A stretch of 14,722 nt of DNA, taken from contig JBDRDI010000001.1 in the NCBI GenBank assembly GCA_043820875.1, positions 1 to 14,722 on the forward strand, written 5' to 3'. The notes under the pieces were generated by a model. The model had not been told where the DNA came from, did not search any database, and worked only from the letters and a program-made list of their open reading frames with translations. How positions within the stretch are numbered: the stretch's first letter is position 1; the number at the start of each line of letters is the position of its first letter. A program made the translations under genes and the position numbers. The stretch is from JBDRDI01 sp043820875. Its GTDB lineage: Bacteria > Patescibacteriota > Patescibacteriia > Patescibacteriales > UBA12075. This document shows, in pieces, positions 1-7,927 of the stretch.

Positions 1-987
1 CATCCAGAACATCAATATCTCAACCTTCTCCAAGATATCTTGGACAATGGTAGTGATAAAAAACTGTTTTTTACGCCTGAGATCTTAGAAGAATACAAAA
101 AAAGAGGCAAAGAACCGCCACATATCCGTTCAGTCTTTGGCCGACAAATTCGATTTAATCCGCAAAACGGCTTCCCTCTCTTGACCACCAAAAAAACTTT
201 TATCCGCGGAATCACTGAAGAACTGTTATGGTTTCTTTCGGGCAGCTCAAATATAAAATATTTAGTGGACAAAGACGTTCATCTTTGGGATGAATGGGCA
301 TGGAAAAAATACCATAAACATTGTTTGGAAAATTGTCCAAACGAAGACATGGAACAAAAAGATTTTATTGAAAAAATAAAAAGTCTGCCAGAAACTGATG
401 AGTTTGTACAAAAATGGGGTGATTTGATTACAATTTACGGCCGAATGTGGAGAAGGTGGCCGGCTTCAGACGGACGCGAAATTGACCAACTCGGATGGGT
501 GATTGAAGGTTTGAAAAACAAACCGTACAGAAAATCGTATGTCGTATCCGCTTGGAATCCGGATTTTATTTATGCCATGGCTTCTGCGGGCAACAAAAAT
601 GAAGTTCCCCCCTTCTGTCATACAACTTTCCAATTCACGACTATAGACGGTAAATTAAATTTAGGCCTTTATCAGCGAAGTGCGGACAGCTTTCTCGGCG
701 TGCCGCTTAACATTGCAAGCTATACGCTATTACTTCTTATGGTCGCTCAAATCACCAATCTTGAAGTTGGAGAATTCGTCCATACTTTCGGCGACCTGCA
801 CGCTTATTCCAACCACTTTCCGCAAATTAAAGAACAACTCGCGCGCGAACCACGTCCGTTTCCGACCATGAAGCTAAATCCGGAAATAAAAAATATTGAC
901 GATTTTAAATATGGAGATTTCACTTTGGAAAATTATGATCCGCATCCGTCCATTAAAGCTGAGATTGCAAACATAGGAGGCTACTAA
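1..987 (+). CDS. thyA: Thymidylate synthase, 5'-truncated by window edge
   Basis: Methylates dUMP to dTMP using methylenetetrahydrofolate and releases dihydrofolate. The frame is open from base 1 and the first residues (YLNLLQDILDNG) already match the ThyA N-terminus. The true start is therefore left of the window, and the TTG at 40 is not the start. 328 residues are visible. Counted from the first visible codon, the nucleophile Cys206 sits in PPFCHTTFQF (codon 616-618). The dUMP-binding residues follow: Arg226 in YQRS, Asp229, Asn237 in LNIASY, and His267/Tyr269 in GDLHAYSNH. Asn237 argues for dUMP rather than dCMP as substrate. Two oddities stand out. The usual phosphate-binding loop (DRTGTGT) before SVFGRQ is replaced by an unrelated stretch of about 20 residues. 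There is also a helical insert of about 30 residues after WDEWA, comparable in place to the insert of some Lactobacillus enzymes. The C-terminus runs a few residues past the usual end. folA follows 5 nt later. Confidence 0.96.
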   Translation, partial: HPEHQYLNLLQDILDNGSDKKLFFTPEILEEYKKRGKEPPHIRSVFGRQIRFNPQNGFPLLTTKKTFIRGITEELLWFLSGSSNIKYLVDKDVHLWDEWAWKKYHKHCLENCPNEDMEQKDFIEKIKSLPETDEFVQKWGDLITIYGRMWRRWPASDGREIDQLGWVIEGLKNKPYRKSYVVSAWNPDFIYAMASAGNKNEVPPFCHTTFQFTTIDGKLNLGLYQRSADSFLGVPLNIASYTLLLLMVAQITNLEVGEFVHTFGDLHAYSNHFPQIKEQLAREPRPFPTMKLNPEIKNIDDFKYGDFTLENYDPHPSIKAEIANIGGY

Positions 988-992
988 AAAAT

Positions 993-1472
993 ATGACTAT
1001 TTCCATCATTGTTGTCATCGGCAAAAATCGCGAGATTGGTTTTCAAAACCGTCTGCTTTGGGATTTGCCTCGTGACATGGAGCACTTTAAAAAAGCCACA
1101 ACCGGCCACACCGTGATCATGGGTTCCAAAACTTATGAATCAATTGGCAATCCCCTTCCCGAGCGCACCAATGTTGTTATCGCCATAGAAAAAGATTATG
1201 AAGCCGAAGGATGTTTGGTCACGCACAGCATTGAAGAAGCTTTGGAAACAGCAAAACGCGAAGAAAAAAATGGGGAAATTTTTATTATCGGCGGAGCTTC
1301 AATTTACAAACAAATGTTGCCTTACGCGGACAAACTTTATTTGACTATTGTGAACGACGCGCCAGAGGCTGACACTTTTTTTCCTGATTATTCTGAATTT
1401 AAAAATATTGTCAGCGAACAAGAGACAGAGGATCAAAATTTAAAATTAAAATTTTTGGAATTAACAAAATAA
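993..1472 (+). CDS. folA: Dihydrofolate reductase
   Basis: Reduces dihydrofolate to tetrahydrofolate with NADPH, recycling the product of the adjacent ThyA. At 159 residues it matches the length of the E. coli enzyme. Conserved features in order are IGFQNRLLWDLPRDMEHF, with Trp23 and the proton-relay acid Asp28; the NADPH-binding stretch around MGSKTYES (43-50); Arg58 in LPERTN, which contacts the folate glutamate tail; the glycine pair in IIGGASIY (100-101); and the YLTIV strand with Thr118. No catalytic residue is missing. The ATG at 993 is preceded by AGGAGG at 975-980, the only strong Shine-Dalgarno-like hexamer in front of a gene in the window, although its 12-nt spacing is long and it lies inside the end of thyA. 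The kinase gene starts 4 nt after the stop, so the three genes are probably co-transcribed. Confidence 0.97.
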   Translation: MTISIIVVIGKNREIGFQNRLLWDLPRDMEHFKKATTGHTVIMGSKTYESIGNPLPERTNVVIAIEKDYEAEGCLVTHSIEEALETAKREEKNGEIFIIGGASIYKQMLPYADKLYLTIVNDAPEADTFFPDYSEFKNIVSEQETEDQNLKLKFLELTK

Positions 1473-1476
1473 AAAC

Positions 1477-2028
1477 ATGGAAAAAAGAATAATTATCGGT
1501 TTAGTCGGACAAATCGCATCTGGGAAGGGTTTTGCCACCAAATATTTGGAAGGAATGTATAAAGCCAGCTCTTTTAGATTTTCCACAATATTGCGCGATA
1601 TTATTAATCGACTATACCAAGAAATAAACAGAGCGAACATGCAAGAACTTTCAACTCTTCTGCGACAAAAATTCGGTGAAGATATTTTGGCAAAAACGAT
1701 AGTGGAAGATATAAAAAAATGCGACAATAAAATAATTGTAGTGGAAGGCATACGAAGATTGGCAGACTTTGAAAATCTAAAAAAAATAAATGGGTTCAAG
1801 CTGGTTGGCATCAGCGCTAAGTCGGAAACAAGATATCAGCGTCTGGTGGCAAGAAAAGAAAATTCGGATGACAATGAAAAAACATATGAACAATTTGTAA
1901 AAGAACAAGAGAATGAAGCTGATGCGGAAATACCGGACGTCATGACCAACGTGGAAATAATACTTAATAATGACGGTAATATCGAAGATTTATATAAACA
2001 AATTGACGATTTGATAAAAACAAGTTAA
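1477..2028 (+). CDS. P-loop nucleotide kinase (dNMP kinase / UPF0200 dephospho-CoA kinase-like)
   Basis: 183 residues with the build of a small P-loop phosphotransferase. The N-terminal strand and P-loop read IIIGLVGQIASGKGF (Gly11, Gly16, Lys17). A conserved VVEGIRRLADFENLKK segment follows (about 98-113), then a lid-like Arg-rich region (RYQRLVARKENSDD) and a C-terminal strand carrying NVEIILNNDG. The VxxGIR, ARxRFxRL-like and C-terminal pattern resembles the archaeal UPF0200/dephospho-CoA kinase-like group and the phage-type deoxynucleoside monophosphate kinases. The residue after the P-loop lysine is Gly, as in adenylate kinase, but the next one is Phe rather than Thr. Its position 4 nt after folA and next to thyA suggests a role in dNTP supply, such as dTMP or another dNMP phosphorylation. 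That is inferred from context, and a dephospho-CoA kinase role is the main alternative. The family call is fairly firm and the substrate is unknown. Confidence 0.75.
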   Translation: MEKRIIIGLVGQIASGKGFATKYLEGMYKASSFRFSTILRDIINRLYQEINRANMQELSTLLRQKFGEDILAKTIVEDIKKCDNKIIVVEGIRRLADFENLKKINGFKLVGISAKSETRYQRLVARKENSDDNEKTYEQFVKEQENEADAEIPDVMTNVEIILNNDGNIEDLYKQIDDLIKTS

Positions 2029-2031
2029 TAT
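2003..2031 (+). promoter_or_regulatory. Putative sigma70-type promoter for gatB
   Basis: TTGACG at 2003-2008 (5 of 6 matches to TTGACA) and TAATAT at 2026-2031 (4 of 6 to TATAAT) are separated by exactly 17 nt. A start of transcription near 2038 would leave a leader of about 12 nt before the gatB ATG. The site overlaps the last codons of the kinase gene. The lepA promoter in this window has the same architecture and the same -10 sequence. Chance matches are common in AT-rich DNA, so this remains a prediction. Confidence 0.45.
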
Positions 2032-2049
2032 TGTAGATAATTTACATAT

Positions 2050-3555
2050 ATGAAATATGACGCTATTATCGGCTTGGAAATTCACGCGGAGCTGAAAACC
2101 AAGTCAAAAATGTTTTGTTCGTGCGACAATGACGCCGAAGGAAAAAAGGCAAACACCACTGTTTGCCCAATTTGCATGGGGCATCCGGGAACTTTGCCCG
2201 TGCCGAACAAAAAAGCGATTGAATGGACAATTCTTTTAGGTCTCGCTTTAAATTGCAAAATAAATCGCATTAGTAAATTTGACCGAAAAAATTATTTTTA
2301 TCCAGACTTGCCCAAGGGCTACCAAATTTCACAATACGATTTGCCGTTCGTTTATGGTGGATTTATGGATGTTAATGGTAAAAAAATCGCGATTACAAGG
2401 ATTCACCTGGAAGAAGACACTGGAAAATCAATTCACCCGAACGGAAAAAAATATTCTTTAATAGATTTTAACCGTTCAGGCACGCCTCTCGTGGAAATGG
2501 TCACCGAACCGGTCATACCGGACTCTGAAACAGCCAAAAAATTCTGCCAGAACTACCAGCAAATTCTTCGCTATTTAAAAGTAAGCGACGCAGATATGGA
2601 AAAAGGTCAGATGAGATGTGAGGCCAATGTGAGTGTGCAAGAAAAAGGAAAATGGAAATATTCCGGAGATTGCAAAATTGATCCAGTTGGAAATTACAAA
2701 TTAAATCCCAAAATAGAAGTAAAAAATATCAATTCGTTCAAGGCATTGGAAAAAGCAATTGATTATGAAATAAAAAGACAGATTAAAGCTCTAGAAGACG
2801 GTGAAAAACTTGTTCAAGAAACAAGAGGCTGGAATGAGAACGGCGGTAAAACCGTGAGTCAGAGAATCAAAGAAACCTCCGCCGACTACCGTTATTTTCC
2901 GGAGCCGGATATTCCTCCTATTAACATCGGTTCAGAATGGATAAAAGAAATTGAGTCGCACATTATTGAGTTACCTCAAGAAAAAAAGAAACGCTTCGTG
3001 GAAGAATATTTTTTTACGGACGAAACCGCGGAAATTTTGGTAAGCGATAAGGCACTTGCCGATTACACAGAAAAAGTGATTTCGGAATTACGCGAATGGA
3101 TTAATTCCACTGGTGATGATTGGGAAAGACAAAAAAAGAAGCTTGCCAAGGCTTCGGCCGACTGGCTCGTTTCGGAACTTTTCAAACATCTTAAAAAAGA
3201 CAATATCACCATCAAGGATATAAAAATCACGCCGGAAAATTTTGCCGAGCTGATTACCTTGATCTATAAAGATAAAATAAACTCGTCTGCCGCGCAAAAA
3301 ATTCTGGAAGTGATGTATAAAAAAGGCGGTGATCCAACAAACATCATGGACGAGATAGGATTGAAACAAATAGATGATGAAGCTGAATTGAAAAAACAAA
3401 TAGAAAAAATACTTCAAAAAAATCCGTCACAAGTGACGGAATTTAAAGCCGGTAAAGAAAATGTCTTGCAATATCTCGTTGGACAAACTATGGCGGCGAC
3501 AAAGGGCAAGGCTAACCCTAAAAAGGTGGCGGAAATTTTAAAAAAATTACTTTAA
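2050..3555 (+). CDS. gatB: Asp-tRNA(Asn)/Glu-tRNA(Gln) amidotransferase subunit B
   Basis: The tRNA-binding and kinase subunit of the GatCAB amidotransferase. It activates mischarged Glu-tRNA(Gln) (and often Asp-tRNA(Asn)), which is then amidated with ammonia supplied by GatA. 501 residues. The N-terminus IIGLEIHAELKTKSKMFC is diagnostic. The zinc-knuckle cysteines are Cys23, Cys25, Cys39 and Cys42 (CSC and CPIC). Further signatures are YFYPDLPKGYQISQYD, HLEEDTGKSIH, IDFNRSGTPLVEMVTEP and SADYRYFPEPDIPP. The C-terminal GatB/YqeY domain ends in the typical GQTMAATKGKANPKKVAEIL. An insert of roughly 10 residues lies before IEVKNINSF. gatA and gatC are not in the window. The gene follows the kinase by 21 nt and overlaps the convergent miaA stop by 4 nt. 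Having gatB implies that this organism makes Gln-tRNA (and possibly Asn-tRNA) indirectly. Confidence 0.97.
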   Translation: MKYDAIIGLEIHAELKTKSKMFCSCDNDAEGKKANTTVCPICMGHPGTLPVPNKKAIEWTILLGLALNCKINRISKFDRKNYFYPDLPKGYQISQYDLPFVYGGFMDVNGKKIAITRIHLEEDTGKSIHPNGKKYSLIDFNRSGTPLVEMVTEPVIPDSETAKKFCQNYQQILRYLKVSDADMEKGQMRCEANVSVQEKGKWKYSGDCKIDPVGNYKLNPKIEVKNINSFKALEKAIDYEIKRQIKALEDGEKLVQETRGWNENGGKTVSQRIKETSADYRYFPEPDIPPINIGSEWIKEIESHIIELPQEKKKRFVEEYFFTDETAEILVSDKALADYTEKVISELREWINSTGDDWERQKKKLAKASADWLVSELFKHLKKDNITIKDIKITPENFAELITLIYKDKINSSAAQKILEVMYKKGGDPTNIMDEIGLKQIDDEAELKKQIEKILQKNPSQVTEFKAGKENVLQYLVGQTMAATKGKANPKKVAEILKKLL

Positions 3556-4484
3556 AATAAAAACTCTCTCACTAATCTTTCTGCCTCTTCTTTGTCATTC
3601 ACCCAAAAAATCTTCGCGCCTTGCTTTTCCCAGCGACGATACCATGACATCTGTCTCTTGGCGAATTGGCCGATACTGACATTTAATTTCTCTACCATCT
3701 CGTCATATTCCATTTTTTCTTGAAGATAATAAGAAATAAATTTATATTCCAACCCAAAACTTTCCAATTTTTCCCAACTTAAATCATCTTCATCATGCAA
3801 TCTGCTCACCTCTACAATCATATCTTCTTTTTCCAATCTATAAACCAGTCTTTTGTATATTCTTTTTCTTAATTCTTCTATCGAGCAGGATAAACCAATA
3901 ATTAAAAATTCATAATTATTTTCTGTTTTTATCTTCTCATACTTTATCTCTTCTTTATTGCTTACTTCAATATACCTAATCAATCTTCGTTTATTCATCC
4001 GGTCGCTTTCATTTAACTTGTTCGCAAACTTCAAATTTATTTCTTTTAATCTATCAAATAACTCATCTCTATTTAATTTTTCTAAACTCTCTCGCAATTT
4101 TTTATCAGGCTTAACGGAAGATAAGTCATAGCCGTCAACAATCGCCTGTGCGTAAAGCCCTGTTCCTCCGGCAATAATCGGTAATTTGTTTTTCAGAACA
4201 ATATCTTTTATCGCCACTGTCGCTTTTTTATAATACTTTGCCAAATTAAATTCTGTATTGGGATTTACCACGTCTATCAAATGATGTGGTATTTTTTTCT
4301 TATCAATAAGATACTCTTTTAAATCCTTTCCTGTCCCCACGTCCATGCCACGATAAACTTGTCTTGAATCAGCTGACACAATTTCGCCATTAAACTTGCG
4401 CGCCAAAGAAACGGCCAATTTGGTTTTTCCATTTCCGGTCGCACCGATGATTACGATTATTTTGTTAATTTTATTTTTAATCAT
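3552..4484 (-). CDS. miaA: tRNA dimethylallyltransferase MiaA
   Basis: Transfers the dimethylallyl group of DMAPP to N6 of adenosine 37 in tRNAs that read UNN codons, giving i6A37. 310 residues, the normal size. The P-loop-like substrate site is GATGNGKT (14-21). It is followed by SADSRQVYRGMDVGTGK, whose Asp39 corresponds to the general base, then by HHLIDVVNP and by GGTGLY (106-111). The C-terminal part carries the expected basic helical tRNA-binding region ending in KRQMSWYRRW. The ATG at 4484 lies 3 nt after the miaB TGA, so translation is probably coupled to miaB, and the two enzymes act in sequence on the same base. The stop overlaps the gatB stop (shared TTAA at 3552-3555). Confidence 0.97.
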   Translation of the reverse strand: MIKNKINKIIVIIGATGNGKTKLAVSLARKFNGEIVSADSRQVYRGMDVGTGKDLKEYLIDKKKIPHHLIDVVNPNTEFNLAKYYKKATVAIKDIVLKNKLPIIAGGTGLYAQAIVDGYDLSSVKPDKKLRESLEKLNRDELFDRLKEINLKFANKLNESDRMNKRRLIRYIEVSNKEEIKYEKIKTENNYEFLIIGLSCSIEELRKRIYKRLVYRLEKEDMIVEVSRLHDEDDLSWEKLESFGLEYKFISYYLQEKMEYDEMVEKLNVSIGQFAKRQMSWYRRWEKQGAKIFWVNDKEEAERLVREFLF

Positions 4485-4487
4485 AGT

Positions 4488-5729
4488 TCAGACAATTAAT
4501 CCAAAATCACACGCTTCTCTAATCTTCACCTTCACAAATTCACCGATTAAGCTCTCTTTTAAATTATTAATCTTTACCATCTTGCCCGTCCTTGTCTTAC
4601 CACCTTTTTTATTTTCAATTAAAACTTCCACTGTTTTATTAATATATTTTTTATTATTATCAAGAGCTGTTTGCCGTAAAATTTTTATGAGCTTCTCTTC
4701 TCTCTTCTTTTTCTCTTCATGCGAAATATTGTCTTCCAACTTTTCCGCCGCTGTTCCAGGTCGCGGGCTATACCCCGAGATATAGGCCATGTCGTATTTC
4801 ACTTTTTTAAATAATTTGACCGTGTCATCAAATTGTTTTTCTGTTTCACCGGGAAAGCCGACAATGATATCCGTGGTAATGGCGACATTCGGAATATTAT
4901 TTCTTATCTTACTTATTAAATCAAGATAATTTTCAATCGTGTACTTTCTGTTCATGAATTTTAATATTTCGTTGCTACCCGCCTGCGCCGGCAAATGAAT
5001 ATGCTCACATACTTTTTCACACTCCTTAACTGCCTTAATCAATTCGTCGCTCATGTCTTTCGGATGACTCGTTGCAAAACGAATCCAAAAATCGCCCTCC
5101 ACATCATTCACCATTTTCAACAGTTCCGGGAATCTAATTTTTCCGTCCTGATACGAATTCACGTTTTGAGCGATTAAAATAATTTCTTTATATCCTCTCT
5201 CAACTAAACTTTTTATCTCGCTTAAAATTTCTTTTGCCTCACGATATTTTTCTCTCCCGCGCGCGTAAGGCACAACGCAATAAGCGCAAAAATTATTACA
5301 GCCGTTTCCGATTGGCACAAACGCGCTTATTTTTGAATCGTATTTTGAATTAATTTTTAAATAATCGCCGTTGCAAGACAAATTATTTTTTATGCCCAAT
5401 TTTTTTGCCAGTCCGGACAACTCTGTGATCGGCAGCCAGACATCCACGTACTTCTCCAATCTTCTCCGCACGTCTTTTCTTTGAGATAAACAACCGGTTA
5501 AAATTATTTTTGTGTTTGGATTGTTCTTCTTTATTTTTGGTACAATGCCATAGACGCGGTCTTCCGCTGATTGGCGTACGCCGCAAGTCGTTATAACAAC
5601 TACATCTGATTTAAATTTATTTTCTGATTTTTTATAACCCAAATCTTCCAGATAAGTGGCGATTTTCTCGCTGTCTGATTTATTCATTTGGCAACCGATG
5701 GTGATGATGTGGTAAAGGCTTGCAGACAT
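4488..5729 (-). CDS. miaB: tRNA-2-methylthio-N6-dimethylallyladenosine synthase MiaB
   Basis: Radical-SAM methylthiotransferase that converts i6A37 to ms2i6A37 in tRNA, using the product of the neighbouring MiaA. 413 residues. The N-terminal UPF0004 domain carries the three auxiliary-cluster cysteines: Cys13 in IGCQMN, Cys49 in TTCGVR and Cys80 in TGCLSQ. The radical-SAM cluster is CNNFCAYC (Cys144, Cys148, Cys151) followed by VVPYARGRE. Later signatures are TSHPKDM, HLPAQAGS, DIIVGFPGET and GYSPRPGTAA. A C-terminal TRAM domain (about 350-413) should bind tRNA. The order UPF0004, radical SAM, TRAM and the SPRPGT motif fit MiaB. MtaB and RimO are the alternatives, and the miaA neighbour supports MiaB. 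It starts at an ATG 11 nt after rnhA and ends in TGA. No Shine-Dalgarno sequence is visible. Confidence 0.95.
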   Translation of the reverse strand: MSASLYHIITIGCQMNKSDSEKIATYLEDLGYKKSENKFKSDVVVITTCGVRQSAEDRVYGIVPKIKKNNPNTKIILTGCLSQRKDVRRRLEKYVDVWLPITELSGLAKKLGIKNNLSCNGDYLKINSKYDSKISAFVPIGNGCNNFCAYCVVPYARGREKYREAKEILSEIKSLVERGYKEIILIAQNVNSYQDGKIRFPELLKMVNDVEGDFWIRFATSHPKDMSDELIKAVKECEKVCEHIHLPAQAGSNEILKFMNRKYTIENYLDLISKIRNNIPNVAITTDIIVGFPGETEKQFDDTVKLFKKVKYDMAYISGYSPRPGTAAEKLEDNISHEEKKKREEKLIKILRQTALDNNKKYINKTVEVLIENKKGGKTRTGKMVKINNLKESLIGEFVKVKIREACDFGLIV

Positions 5730-5740
5730 ATAAATATAAT

Positions 5741-6154
5741 TTATTTTTTCATTCCTCTATCCATGGCGTCATTCGCCAACCTGTCTGCCTCTTGATTTTT
5801 TTCTCTTGGGACATGACAAAAAGAAACTTTTTTAAAATTTAGAGAAGCATTATAAATTTGTACAAAAAGAGACGCTAATTCTTTGTTTTTTACTTTATAT
5901 TCTCTGTTTAATTGTTTTACCACCAGCTCGCTGTCCAAAAAAAACTCCACCTCGCTCGCTTTTAATTCTTGCGCTTTTTTTATGGCCGCGATAACAGCCT
6001 TGTATTCTGCTTGATTATTTGTTGCTACACCAATATATTCGGAAATTTCAGCTATTACTTTTTTTTCTTCATCATAAATAACCACCCCGATACCGGCTGG
6101 TCCGGGATTCCCGCGCGCCCCGCCATCGGTATAAATTATTAATTTTTTTGGCAT
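5741..6154 (-). CDS. rnhA: Ribonuclease HI family protein
   Basis: Cleaves the RNA strand of RNA-DNA hybrids such as R-loops and primer remnants. 137 residues. The four metal-binding acids are visible: Asp10 in YTDGGARGN, Glu50 in NNQAEY, Asp74 in LDSELV and Asp124 in QEADRLAN. His114 in CHVPREKN fits the mobile catalytic histidine. The spacing matches the shorter bacterial/archaeal form that lacks the basic handle of E. coli RNase HI. The GARGNPGPAG start is typical of that subgroup. It sits 51 nt downstream of recJ and 11 nt upstream of miaB in the same orientation. Co-expression with RecJ would fit a replication and repair role. Confidence 0.94.
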   Translation of the reverse strand: MPKKLIIYTDGGARGNPGPAGIGVVIYDEEKKVIAEISEYIGVATNNQAEYKAVIAAIKKAQELKASEVEFFLDSELVVKQLNREYKVKNKELASLFVQIYNASLNFKKVSFCHVPREKNQEADRLANDAMDRGMKK

Positions 6155-6173
6155 ATTTTAAATTTTACATCCG

Positions 6174-6205
6174 AAATTTGATAAAAAATTTGATAAATCA
6201 AATTT
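6174..6205. repeat. Direct plus inverted repeat between recJ and rnhA
   Basis: Two copies of AAATTTGATAA (6174-6184 and 6186-6196) are followed by the inverted copy ATCAAATTT (6197-6205). The second copy and the inverted copy form a perfect 9+9 nt palindrome with a 2-nt centre, directly touching the recJ stop codon. In minus-strand RNA this could form an A-U hairpin of 7 pairs with a 6-nt loop. It is too AT-rich to be a convincing terminator, but it fills most of the largest gap inside the operon and could act as an mRNA processing or stability site. Confidence 0.5.
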
Positions 6206-7927
6206 CTACAATTTATTAATATCTACAATCTTCATTTGCGCCTCCCTTTTTCCATTAAACTCATTCATTTCTAAATAATAAACTATATCTATCAAACTTC
6301 CAATCTTCAGCTCACGCCATTTTTCACTTTGACCAAAACCAATAGCGGAAATGATGTCAGATTTTTCATTTTTTATTTTTAATTTCAAATGCTGTCCATT
6401 TACTCCCATGTTTACAATATCTACTATGCTAGCACCTGAGCTGGTAAATTTAGGCTGATCGTTATTTTGCCCAAACGGTTCAAATTTATTTATTTTCTCT
6501 ATCAACTCTTCATTAATATCTTCTAGTTTTAATTCTGCTTCAATATTAATCCTCGGCCGTAAATCAGCGCCTTTTAGTTTTTTATTGGCAATCTTAGCGA
6601 TACATTTCTTAAATTTTCCCAAATTTTCTTCTGCAAAACTAAATCCGCAGGCCATAGGATGACCGCCATACTTATCTAAATGTTCAGAGCATTTTTCAAC
6701 TGACTCGGCTAAATTAAATTCTTCAATACTTCTGCCGGATCCTTTATATCCTTCATCAGTTTTTGTAATAACCAATGCTGGTCGATAATACTTCTCACTA
6801 ATTTTTCCAGCTACTAAACCAACGACTCCCTCATTCCAAATATCATCTTCGCATACGCCGATGATGATCATATCGTCTTCTTTAATCTGCTTTTCAACTT
6901 TCTTAAATATTTCATCTGTCACCTGCTGTCTTTCAATATTTCTTTGATTTAATGAATTTGATAGTTTCTTTGCTTCTTCGTCGTCCTTGGTTGTTAATAA
7001 TTTTAAGGCTGAGTTGGCATGGTCCATTCTACCAGCAGCATTAATCCTGGGACCAATTTGAAAACCAATATTCCATGACTTTAAATTTGAATTTTTATCA
7101 ATATTTGCAACTTTAAATAATTCCCTCAAACCTTTTCTTTTGGTTGAATTCAACATTTTCAACCCTTTTTTAACTAATATTCTATTTTCCACTAATAAAC
7201 TCACACAATCTGCCACAGTGCCAATAGCTACCAAATCCAAAACGCGCTCTTTCAAAATTTTCCTCTCTTGTTCTGAAATTTTAGCACGGCTTACAATCGC
7301 TTCAACCAATTTGAATGCAACGCCAACTCCCGCCAAAAGCTTATAAGGATACTTCTCACTCGCAAGAGCCGGATTAATAATTAAACAATTCGGTAAATTT
7401 TTTTCTTCAAAAGATACCGGGTGATGGTCGGTAATAACAACATCCAATCCCAATTCTTGAGCATATTTTACTTCTTCTACGTTTCTAACGCCACCGTCAG
7501 TGGTAATAATAAGTTTCGTATTTTGAGACGCAATAAAGTCTATGGCCTTCTTGTTCAATCCATAACCTTCAGATACTCGATCCGGCAAAAACACGTCAAC
7601 ATCGGCGCATAACGTTTCCAAGGTTTCAACCAAGAGGCAAGAAGAGGTAACGCCGTCCGCGTCATAATCGCCATAAACAAAAATTTTATTTTTATTTTTT
7701 ATATGCTTGATTATCAAATCAACCGCCTTCTCCATATCGTTAAACAAGAAAGGGTCAAAAAGCTTGCCTTCCGAATCCAAAAAATCATTTATTTTTTCTT
7801 CAGTATCAAGCCCGCGATTTTTAGCCAATTGCAAAATCACTCGGTCGTGACCGGAAAATTTTTTTACAAAATCATCGCCTATCTCTTGATAGACCTTCCA
7901 AATTTTATTAGCGCTTTTGTCGGACAT
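6206..7927 (-). CDS. recJ: Single-stranded-DNA-specific 5'-3' exonuclease RecJ
   Basis: DHH-family exonuclease that degrades single-stranded DNA 5' to 3' in recombination and mismatch or base-excision repair. 573 residues, normal length. The metal-binding motifs appear in order: GDYDADGVTSS (86-96), TTDGGVRN (142-149), ITDHHP (165-170) and GTVADCVSL (236-244). GPRINAAGRM follows (292-301). The DHHA1 domain has YGGHPMACGFS (420-430), and an OB-fold of about 110 residues closes the protein. The second motif reads TDGG where TVDNG or TVDCG is usual, but the aspartate ligand is kept. The ATG at 7927 lies 18 nt after the microprotein stop, and the gene ends in TAG. It probably belongs to the lepA operon. 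Confidence 0.97.
   Translation of the reverse strand: MSDKSANKIWKVYQEIGDDFVKKFSGHDRVILQLAKNRGLDTEEKINDFLDSEGKLFDPFLFNDMEKAVDLIIKHIKNKNKIFVYGDYDADGVTSSCLLVETLETLCADVDVFLPDRVSEGYGLNKKAIDFIASQNTKLIITTDGGVRNVEEVKYAQELGLDVVITDHHPVSFEEKNLPNCLIINPALASEKYPYKLLAGVGVAFKLVEAIVSRAKISEQERKILKERVLDLVAIGTVADCVSLLVENRILVKKGLKMLNSTKRKGLRELFKVANIDKNSNLKSWNIGFQIGPRINAAGRMDHANSALKLLTTKDDEEAKKLSNSLNQRNIERQQVTDEIFKKVEKQIKEDDMIIIGVCEDDIWNEGVVGLVAGKISEKYYRPALVITKTDEGYKGSGRSIEEFNLAESVEKCSEHLDKYGGHPMACGFSFAEENLGKFKKCIAKIANKKLKGADLRPRINIEAELKLEDINEELIEKINKFEPFGQNNDQPKFTSSGASIVDIVNMGVNGQHLKLKIKNEKSDIISAIGFGQSEKWRELKIGSLIDIVYYLEMNEFNGKREAQMKIVDINKL

Noticed and set aside
40..42. TTG at 40 as the thyA start codon
   Set aside because: The same frame is open to base 1, and the residues before it (YLNLLQDI) match the conserved ThyA N-terminal helix, so the gene starts left of the window.
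4485..4487. TGA of miaB as a possible recoded codon (as in Gracilibacteria)
   Set aside because: miaB ends at the expected TRAM-domain length, and miaA starts 3 nt later. Two other genes also end naturally in TGA, so the standard bacterial code applies.
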